From UBA11475 sp045655805 (GTDB lineage Bacteria > Bacillota > Clostridia > Christensenellales > Borkfalkiaceae), in contig JAZOPZ010000027.1 of the NCBI GenBank assembly GCA_045655805.1, forward strand, positions 1-38,610: 38,610 bases of DNA, written 5' to 3'. This document shows positions 32,787-38,610 of the stretch, piece after piece. A program made the translations under genes and the position numbers. The notes beneath the pieces were generated by a model. It was not told where the DNA came from. It made no database searches and worked only from the letters and a program-made list of their open reading frames with translations. Positions within the stretch are counted from its first letter, which is position 1; each line of letters starts with the position of its first letter.

Positions 32787-33969
32787 CTGCCTTGCCTCCG
32801 CAAAGTATATAATCTTCAAAGAAAGTCGGATAAGACTTATTAACGGCTTGCGCGTCAGTAATTATTAAAGGTTCTTTGCATAAAAAACCTGCTATAGCGC
32901 TTGCCATTACTATACGATGGTCATTAAACGACGATACCGTTCCACCCGAAAAATCACCACCATTGCCATAAATTAGCAAGGAGTTATCTTTTTCTACGGC
33001 AGTTATGCCGAGCGTTTTAAGCAATGCTAGCACCGAAAAAACCCTGTCGCTTTCTTTAATCTTTAATCTTGAAATATCTTTTATTACGCTTATTCCGTCG
33101 GCACACGCGCACAAAACTGACGCGATAGGAACGACGTCGGGGCAATCTTCAGCGCTGAAAGTTATAGCCTTAAGAGATGCCTTTTTAACGATTATTTTAT
33201 CACCGTCAATAATAACCTTTGCCCCTGCTTGTTGTATTATATCAACGATAATTTTATCGCCTTGCTTACTGTTTACGTTAAGTCCCGAAACGGCGATTTC
33301 GCCTGCTATCGCGCCTGCAGTTAGAAAAAATCCTGCATTTGACCAGTCGCCTTCAATTTTACTTTTGCCGTCGAATTTTTGATTACCTTTAATATAAAAT
33401 TTGCCGTCCTTAAAATCGATTTTTATGCCGAAGTCTTTAAGTACTTCTAGTGTAATTTCAACGTACGGCATTGAAACTAACGGCGTTGTTGGAACTATCA
33501 CGCTATCACCGTCTAAAAGTGGCAAAGAAAGTAAAAGCCCCGTAATGTATTGAGAACTTATGTCGCCACGCAAACGGTATTCACCAGCCGTAAGTTTGCC
33601 TAAAACTTTTATTTTATCGCCGTCACGATAAGCGTTTACACCGTGGTTTGCAAGCGCGACGAAAAGTTCGTCGTTAGGCCTTGTCGCCAACCTGCCGTGA
33701 GTTAAAAAGGTGTACTCCCCACCGAGCGCAGATACCACGGGAATTAAAAACCTTAAGGTTGAACCCGATTCGCCAGCGTCTAACTCTTCCCCACTTTTTA
33801 TAGCGTTTAAGCACCTAGTCGTAGCCAAAATATCGTCCGATAAAATTGCCGAACTTTTTACCTTACCATAGGCTAAATATTCACAAATCATTAAGCGATG
33901 AGCATAGGACTTTGAAGTTATCGCTTTGACCTTGCCGTTCGCCTTTGCGTTAAAAATTTTTGCTATCAT
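32773..33969 (-). CDS. aroA: 3-phosphoshikimate 1-carboxyvinyltransferase (EPSP synthase)
   Basis: A 398-residue enzyme that adds phosphoenolpyruvate to shikimate 3-phosphate. It has the KSYAHRLMI phosphate site near residue 20, AGESGSTLRFLIPV with the catalytic loop, ISSQYITGLLLSLPLL, DCPDVVPI and LKIKESDRV. ATG 33969 is taken because it follows the aroB stop by one base; no strong Shine-Dalgarno is present, so translation is probably coupled. The AGESGST loop has no Gly-to-Ala change of the glyphosate-tolerant type that I can identify. Confidence 0.94.
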   Translation of the reverse strand: MIAKIFNAKANGKVKAITSKSYAHRLMICEYLAYGKVKSSAILSDDILATTRCLNAIKSGEELDAGESGSTLRFLIPVVSALGGEYTFLTHGRLATRPNDELFVALANHGVNAYRDGDKIKVLGKLTAGEYRLRGDISSQYITGLLLSLPLLDGDSVIVPTTPLVSMPYVEITLEVLKDFGIKIDFKDGKFYIKGNQKFDGKSKIEGDWSNAGFFLTAGAIAGEIAVSGLNVNSKQGDKIIVDIIQQAGAKVIIDGDKIIVKKASLKAITFSAEDCPDVVPIASVLCACADGISVIKDISRLKIKESDRVFSVLALLKTLGITAVEKDNSLLIYGNGGDFSGGTVSSFNDHRIVMASAIAGFLCKEPLIITDAQAVNKSYPTFFEDYILCGGKADVTV

Positions 33970-33970
33970 A

Positions 33971-35008
33971 TTATACCGAAAATAATTCTTCAATTTCAGT
34001 TACGGGCAACGTGGTCAAACGGCAATCACCTATACCGTGTACCGAAACTATCGTTATATCGTTACCCGAGCGTTTTTTATCTAAAACAGCGTATTTTGCT
34101 AAAACTTCAGCAGAATACGGACATCTTTCACTACCAACGGTGTTGTCAAGTAGAGCCATAATGCTATCACAAGTATCTTTTTCTATCCAGCCTTTTTTGA
34201 GCGAAGATAGAATTATGACCTTAAGCCCAAGCCCAACCGCTTTGCCGTGGGTTATCGTATATCCACTAGCCTTTTCAATAGCGTGTCCCGCCGTGTGTCC
34301 TAGGTTTAAAAACTTTCTCGTGCCACTTTCAAACTCGTCTTCTTCAACGACTTTGCGCTTATAATCAATACACTCTTTTACGAGTCTATCCATATCTTTG
34401 CCGTTAGAAAGTTCAGCGAAAATTTCTTTATCTAAAAGAGCGTATTTAACGAGTTCACCCATACCGTCTAAAAATACTTCTTTTGGTAAATCCGTTAAAA
34501 CAGAAGTGTCGCAAATAACGAGTGACGGTTGATAGAACGCCCCTACTAGGTTTTTACCTTGTGGCAAATCTACTGCCGTTTTTCCACCGACTGAACTATC
34601 TATTTGAGAGAGTAAAGTAGTCGGAACTTGCACGAATTTGACGCCACGCAAATAAGTTGCAGATACAAACCCTGCCAAATCTCCAACTACGCCACCACCG
34701 AGCGCAACTACTAGATCCGTACGCGTTAAGCCGTTTTCCGCTAAAAACTCAATAGCATTTGCGTAAGTATTTAAATTTTTGGACTGCTCACCTGCAGTAA
34801 ATACGAATTTTACTACTTCAAAACCTTGCTCAAAAAGTGACTTTTGCACCGTAGAATAATAAAGTTTTTCAACGGTAGAATCAGTAATAACGACGGTTTT
34901 ACAAGGCTTTGACACTCCGTTTATTAATTCACCAACTCTATTTAAAAGTCCTTTGCCAACGAGCACTTGATAAGGCTTGCCCGCGTTAACGGTTATTTTT
35001 TCTATCAT
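33971..35008 (-). CDS. aroB: 3-dehydroquinate synthase
   Basis: A 345-residue NAD- and metal-dependent enzyme that closes DAHP to 3-dehydroquinate. It has ALGGGVVGDLAGFVSATYLRG, VPTTLLSQIDSSVGGKTAVD, GMGELVKYALL and the metal-binding LNLGHTAGHAIE. Its length is normal. The stop (TAA) is one base from the aroA start, and tyrA ends eight bases before its own ATG. Confidence 0.95.
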   Translation of the reverse strand: MIEKITVNAGKPYQVLVGKGLLNRVGELINGVSKPCKTVVITDSTVEKLYYSTVQKSLFEQGFEVVKFVFTAGEQSKNLNTYANAIEFLAENGLTRTDLVVALGGGVVGDLAGFVSATYLRGVKFVQVPTTLLSQIDSSVGGKTAVDLPQGKNLVGAFYQPSLVICDTSVLTDLPKEVFLDGMGELVKYALLDKEIFAELSNGKDMDRLVKECIDYKRKVVEEDEFESGTRKFLNLGHTAGHAIEKASGYTITHGKAVGLGLKVIILSSLKKGWIEKDTCDSIMALLDNTVGSERCPYSAEVLAKYAVLDKKRSGNDITIVSVHGIGDCRLTTLPVTEIEELFSV

Positions 35009-35016
35009 AAATACAC

Positions 35017-35874
35017 CTAATCGCTTGTTTTTGCGTTTTTTTGTTTTTCTGCCGAAAGTTTTTTCTCGTTACCATCGGCAAGAAGTTTTTTAAGTTCGTC
35101 CATATCGGCGTTTTCAAGCGCCGTAGCGTAATCGGACAAATTCTTTTTCATTTCTTCAATCTCGCGAAGTAAATTTTCGCGATTTTCCATCATAAGTTGC
35201 GACCACATCTCAGGAGAAAGCCTAGCAACTCTAGTCATATCTCTAAAACTACCTGCCGAAAAACCGAGGTATTGTTGCGCCGTTGGGCTTTTTATATACG
35301 CACTTGAAACGACGTGCGCAAGTTGTGAAGTATAAGATATTATTTCGTCGTGTTTTTCAGCCGTGGTTACGACGACGCTACCAAATCCTATTGATAAAGC
35401 AAATTCTTTTATCATTGAAAGCGTACGCAAAGAATTTTCTATCGGTACGATAATCATTGACGCCCTATCGTAAAGCGTTGCCGTAGAGTGTCTTACACCG
35501 GAAAATTCTCTGCCAGCCATTGGGTGAGCACCTATAAATTCGAGGCCAGGGTAATCCTTTTTAAGTTCACGCATAAGTGAAACAACTTGCCTTTTATTTC
35601 CACAGCAATCCATAACTACGCAACCTTTTTTTAATTTTGGAGCGTATTTTGGTAGTACTTTTTTTATAGCGTTTGGATAAAGAGCAAATATTATAATATC
35701 AAGTTCTTTTAAATTGTCCTCTGTTAGAACTTCGTGATAAGCCTTGATAACTAAACCTGTTTTTAAAGAACGCTCGTCAGTATCGTAAGCGTAAACCTCG
35801 TGATTGGTTCTAGCGACGATAGTCCTACCGAGCGAACCACCTATAAGTCCTAGCCCGACTATACCTATTTTCAT
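35017..35874 (-). CDS. tyrA: Prephenate dehydrogenase
   Basis: A 285-residue NAD-dependent enzyme that makes 4-hydroxyphenylpyruvate for tyrosine. It has the N-terminal dinucleotide fold KIGIVGLGLIGGSLG, FIGAHPMAGREFSGV with the catalytic His, and TSQLAHVVSSAY. There is no chorismate mutase or ACT domain, so mutase activity comes from PheA and tyrosine feedback must act elsewhere. ATG 35874 follows TAGGTG; the longer frame adds an unlikely basic leader and overlaps aroF. The last 30 residues are highly charged. Confidence 0.93.
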   Translation of the reverse strand: MKIGIVGLGLIGGSLGRTIVARTNHEVYAYDTDERSLKTGLVIKAYHEVLTEDNLKELDIIIFALYPNAIKKVLPKYAPKLKKGCVVMDCCGNKRQVVSLMRELKKDYPGLEFIGAHPMAGREFSGVRHSTATLYDRASMIIVPIENSLRTLSMIKEFALSIGFGSVVVTTAEKHDEIISYTSQLAHVVSSAYIKSPTAQQYLGFSAGSFRDMTRVARLSPEMWSQLMMENRENLLREIEEMKKNLSDYATALENADMDELKKLLADGNEKKLSAEKQKNAKTSD

Positions 35875-35929
35875 AATACACCTATTATTTGCTAATTTTC
35901 GATAATAACGGTTGCGCGAAAATTGACCG

Positions 35930-36940
35930 TTAAAACTTTTTACCAACTATCGGTAACATACCTTTAACCTTGCCCATAACTGATGAGAATTGTTCAGGGT
36001 TAAGTGATTGAGCGCCGTCGCAAAGCGCTTTTGCAGGGTTATTGTGAACTTCAATCATAAGCCCGTCAGCGCCTGCGCCAACTGATGCGAGCGACATAGG
36101 TTCAACTAATTTTGCAACGCCCGTTGCGTGGCTTGGGTCGATAACTATAGGTAAATGAGTTAAAGATTTTAACACGGGTACTGCCGATAAATCAAGCGTG
36201 TTACGAGTGTAAGATTCAAAAGTTCTTATGCCCCTTTCACACAAGATAACTTCGGTCGAACCTTCAGACATAATGTATTCGGCGCTCATCAAAAGTTCTT
36301 GCAAGGTGTTAGCAAGACCACGCTTAAGCAAAACAGGTTTACCCATTTTGCCGACTTCTTTTAAAAGGTCAAAGTTTTGCATATTTCTCGCACCGATTTG
36401 AATAACGTCAACGTCCTTAAAATCGTCGATATGTTTTTCACTCATAAGTTCGGTTACTATAGGCAATCCCGTTTCTTGCTTTGCTTTGAGTAAAAGTTCA
36501 AGCCCCTTAACGCCTAACCCTTGAAAGGCGTAAGGAGAAGTCCTTGGCTTAAACGCGCCACCCCTTAAAAGCGTAGCGCCTGCTTGCTTTACGGCGTTAG
36601 CGACTTCAATTATTTGTGATTCAGTTTCAACTGAGCAAGGCCCTGCAATAACTTGAAAATAATTGCCACCAATTTTATTGCCGTTTATATTAACGACGGT
36701 ATCTTGTGGATGAAATTTACGGTTTGCATTTTTGTAAGGTTCTTGTACGCGTTGAACTTTTTCGACGATATCAAGCGTACCGATAAGATCAATATCAACC
36801 TTGCTAGTATCCCCTACGAGACCTAAAACGGTACAGTTTTCACCATTACTAATATGAACGTCAAGACCTAAATCTTTAATCCAATCTACTAAATTATTGA
36901 ACTGTCTTTGTTCCACTTGATTTTTTACTACTATAATCAT
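35930..36940 (-). CDS. aroF: DAHP synthase, type I-beta, with N-terminal regulatory domain
   Basis: A 336-residue enzyme for the first step of the shikimate pathway, joining phosphoenolpyruvate and erythrose 4-phosphate. Residues about 75-336 are the KDPS/AroF-like barrel with VIAGPCSVE, RGGAFKPRTSPYAFQGLG, PVLLKRG and VIDPSHATG. Residues 1-70 are a ferredoxin-like (ACT-like) domain, as in the Thermotoga enzyme, which usually confers feedback inhibition by Tyr or Phe. AAGGAG precedes ATG 36940. As first gene it follows a terminator and a Phe/Tyr-rich leader peptide, so it is controlled by attenuation. Confidence 0.94.
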   Translation of the reverse strand: MIIVVKNQVEQRQFNNLVDWIKDLGLDVHISNGENCTVLGLVGDTSKVDIDLIGTLDIVEKVQRVQEPYKNANRKFHPQDTVVNINGNKIGGNYFQVIAGPCSVETESQIIEVANAVKQAGATLLRGGAFKPRTSPYAFQGLGVKGLELLLKAKQETGLPIVTELMSEKHIDDFKDVDVIQIGARNMQNFDLLKEVGKMGKPVLLKRGLANTLQELLMSAEYIMSEGSTEVILCERGIRTFESYTRNTLDLSAVPVLKSLTHLPIVIDPSHATGVAKLVEPMSLASVGAGADGLMIEVHNNPAKALCDGAQSLNPEQFSSVMGKVKGMLPIVGKKF

Positions 36941-36995
36941 AACATATCTCCTTTAAGGATTTATAATTTTTTTACAAGATTTTTAAATTTTCTAA

Positions 36996-37030
36996 TTAAA
37001 AAGGCTCCGTAGTAATCACTACGAAGCCTT
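36996..37030 (-). terminator. Attenuator terminator ahead of the aro operon
   Basis: On the minus strand AAGGCTTCGTAGT and ACTACGGAGCCTT are 13-bp arms with one G:U and a 4-base loop, followed by TTTTTAATT. It sits 33 bases after the leader peptide stop and 56 bases before aroF, and no other gene uses it. Confidence 0.88.
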
Positions 37031-37062
37031 GTTTTAACACGCAAAGGAAAACCCGATAGCAA

Positions 37063-37119
37063 TTACCGCGATATTAAAGCAAAGTTATTAAAGTAAAAAT
37101 AATATGCATTAAAAATCAT
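37063..37119 (-). CDS. Phe/Tyr-rich leader peptide of the aro operon
   Basis: ATG 37119 follows AGAGGT and opens an 18-codon frame, MIFNAYYFYFNNFALISR, then TAA. Seven of 18 residues are Phe or Tyr, with YYFYF in a row and no Trp. Such density is the mark of an attenuation leader: ribosomes should stall at these codons when charged tRNA-Phe or tRNA-Tyr is scarce and thereby prevent the terminator 33 bases downstream from forming. Promoter, leader peptide and terminator are in the correct order. The antiterminator pairing is not obvious by eye; only short candidates such as GCTTT with AAGGC are seen. Confidence 0.82.
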   Translation of the reverse strand: MIFNAYYFYFNNFALISR

Positions 37120-37143
37120 AAGTTTACCTCTTTTATGTAATAA

Positions 37144-37172
37144 AGTATACTCGCCTAAAAAAGCGTTGTCAA
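37144..37172 (-). promoter_or_regulatory. Promoter of the aro operon
   Basis: TTGACA (37172-37167) and TATACT (37149-37144), 17 bp apart on the minus strand. Transcription starts about 18 bases before the leader peptide ATG. Confidence 0.85.
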
Positions 37173-37199
37173 GACTTTTTTAAAAATTTTACAACTTTT

Positions 37200-38610
37200 T
37201 TAATCGTCAAGCCCTTCAGCAAGTTTTTCAATATAAAGTTTGTTAAGAATAAGTTCTTTTGGAACTGCGTCTTTGAAGATTTTTCTTTGAGTAATATAAT
37301 TATCACTTACACGGAAGTCCTTGCAAATTTGACGAAGTTTAGATGCAGTACCGTCAAATACAGGTTCTTTTAATGGAAGTAAACAACCTTCTTCATTTGA
37401 CCAATACTTGTTAGTAAGATAACGGAATAAATCTTCTTTAAAGCCATTTGGACCTTCAAAGCGTTGAAAATTTATCTTAAATCTTCTTTCGCTATATTCA
37501 AGTACGGTTAAAGGAGTTTCGGCAATTTCCACCGTGTAAACCTTTGAGTAATCAACGCCGTTGATAACGAATTCAACGAACTCGTCACATTTAGAGACAA
37601 CTTTGACCTTTTCACCGTTTGCAGTTACTACTGGTTTACCACTATAAACATTTTTAAGTCTCAACTTAATGTTTCTGCCCGCAGGCATTACTGAAGTATC
37701 GCCATTAAAAGAAATTTCCGTCTTTAAAATCTTGCCGTCGGAAGTGTTTTTAATTGTAGTTACACCTTCATTAGTGCCGTCGTCTTCATAAAGATCGTAG
37801 GAGCCGTTACCCGAGTAAATTTCAAATATAATATTTTTAGGGTTAGAACAATCATTAGTGTGCTTTTCATCTGACAACACTATGGTTGAGCCTGCTTTTG
37901 CAAACGCAGGTATGCTATCAGGAAAACGATATAAAGTCATTTCCTTACCACCCTTGCCTGCCTTGTAAACTTCACCCGTGAAGATATCAGTCCAAACGCC
38001 TTCAGGCACCCAAGCCTTAACTGCCGAAATACCCTTGCCAAGTTGTGGAGTGGTAATAGGATTTACTAAAATTTCGCCAAAGAAATATTCGTTTTTATAT
38101 TTGTAAGCACACTTTTCAGTAGGATAATCGTAGTAAAGTGGTGAAACGAGTGTTCTACCAAACTTACTAGTCTTTACACCTTCACTATAAATATATGGAA
38201 TAAATGCGTGACGATAACGAAGCGCGTCACCAACTAAAGCACCATAACCATTAGGGTATGCCCAAGGTTCTTTAGTGATGGTTTCGTTAGCAGTTGAGTG
38301 CAAACGCATAATAGGATTAAAGATACCGTATTGAACGCTCTTTAAGAATAAATCGCCGTCCGAATAACCTTGGTGATGCCCACCGATATCGTGTGACCAC
38401 CAAGTGTAACCGATATTAGACGCGGTTGCCGTAAAGTACGGTAAATAATCAAGAGTACGATAAGTAATAGATGTATCAGCCGAGAAGCCTAACGGATAAC
38501 GGTGCGAACCTGCCTCGCAATATCTTGAAAGAATTAAACCTTTGTCATGATTAACGGCGTTATCAAGGTAGTGATAGTGATTAAGTGCCCAAAGCGGGTC
38601 AAGCCCTGCC
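37200..38610 (-). CDS. Glycoside hydrolase family 31, C-terminal part
   Basis: The gene enters at the window end and stops at 37200, giving 469 residues of its C-terminal part. The frame begins AGLDPLWALNHYHYLDN and has the GH31 acid/base region YPLGFSADT (Asp as the general acid), then ATASNIGYTWWSHDIGGHHQG. The C-terminal beta-sandwich follows (SPLYYDYP, VNPITTP, YLYEDDG-like DLYEDDG). This makes it an alpha-glucosidase, alpha-xylosidase or sulfoquinovosidase-like enzyme; the nucleophile lies outside the window. After residue about 375 there is an extra helical tail of some 95 residues (KEDLFRYLTNKYW, RQICKDF) that is not part of GH31. No signal peptide can be judged. Confidence 0.88.
   Translation of the reverse strand, partial: AGLDPLWALNHYHYLDNAVNHDKGLILSRYCEAGSHRYPLGFSADTSITYRTLDYLPYFTATASNIGYTWWSHDIGGHHQGYSDGDLFLKSVQYGIFNPIMRLHSTANETITKEPWAYPNGYGALVGDALRYRHAFIPYIYSEGVKTSKFGRTLVSPLYYDYPTEKCAYKYKNEYFFGEILVNPITTPQLGKGISAVKAWVPEGVWTDIFTGEVYKAGKGGKEMTLYRFPDSIPAFAKAGSTIVLSDEKHTNDCSNPKNIIFEIYSGNGSYDLYEDDGTNEGVTTIKNTSDGKILKTEISFNGDTSVMPAGRNIKLRLKNVYSGKPVVTANGEKVKVVSKCDEFVEFVINGVDYSKVYTVEIAETPLTVLEYSERRFKINFQRFEGPNGFKEDLFRYLTNKYWSNEEGCLLPLKEPVFDGTASKLRQICKDFRVSDNYITQRKIFKDAVPKELILNKLYIEKLAEGLDD

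Noticed and set aside
36941..37199. T-box or TRAP-type control of the aro operon
   Set aside because: No T-box sequence (TGGNACCGCG-like) and no GAG/TAG triplet series; a Phe/Tyr leader peptide explains the terminator.

Overview
The window is AT-rich DNA with strong Shine-Dalgarno sites, sigma-A-type promoters (TTGACA/TATAAT, 17-bp spacers) and many hairpin-T-tract terminators. It encodes a flavodiiron protein, a class II CCA-adding enzyme, SstT and NhaC transporters and an aromatic amino acid operon. I infer an anaerobic, probably gut-associated Bacillota of the Clostridia type, possibly an uncultivated Christensenellales-like lineage. The species cannot be read from the window.

Layout. 1-2417 (-): most of a membrane-anchored protein with about eight ~52-residue repeats, cut by the window start. 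2722-5060: divergent cca and diacylglycerol/lipid kinase genes. 5180-5392: tRNA-Met and tRNA-Glu behind a perfect promoter. 5372-17452: a ~12.1-kb integrated element, bounded by a 21-bp repeat of the tRNA-Glu 3' end. It carries an unrecognised 511-aa gene, a tiny minus-strand transcription unit, a Pre/MobV relaxase with an oriT-like inverted repeat, a protein with a sigma-region-4-like HTH, and a rightward operon of HTH regulator, C5-methyltransferase, DUF3883 endonuclease, second C5-methyltransferase, DUF262 protein and HEPN protein, followed by a large serine recombinase. I read it as an integrative mobilizable element with anti-phage cargo. 17586-28805: ordinary chromosome with a GNAT enzyme, a membrane-GNAT fusion, sstT, a Gfo/Idh/MocA oxidoreductase, a frame-disrupted zinc-type dehydrogenase divergent from a DeoR-family regulator, DUF1294, flavodiiron protein, MFS and NhaC transporters.

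28887-36940 (-) is a nearly gap-free operon, in transcription order aroF, tyrA, aroB, aroA, aroC, pheA, aroE-aroK fusion, aroQ. It covers all seven steps to chorismate plus the prephenate branch to Phe and Tyr. Ahead of it lies a consensus promoter, an 18-codon leader peptide with Tyr-Tyr-Phe-Tyr-Phe in its middle, and a strong terminator before aroF: a ribosome-mediated attenuator sensing Phe and Tyr. 37200-38610 (-) is the C-terminal part of a GH31 glycosidase.

The strongest leads are the aro attenuator; the mobile defence cluster with its two-methyltransferase R-M system, DUF262-HEPN pair and palindromic operators; a canonical -1 slippery heptamer exactly where the dehydrogenase frame breaks; a small transcript encoding a 21-aa peptide; a relaxase that seems to start at ATT; and two promoters placed so that cca and the DeoR-type gene should have leaderless mRNAs.
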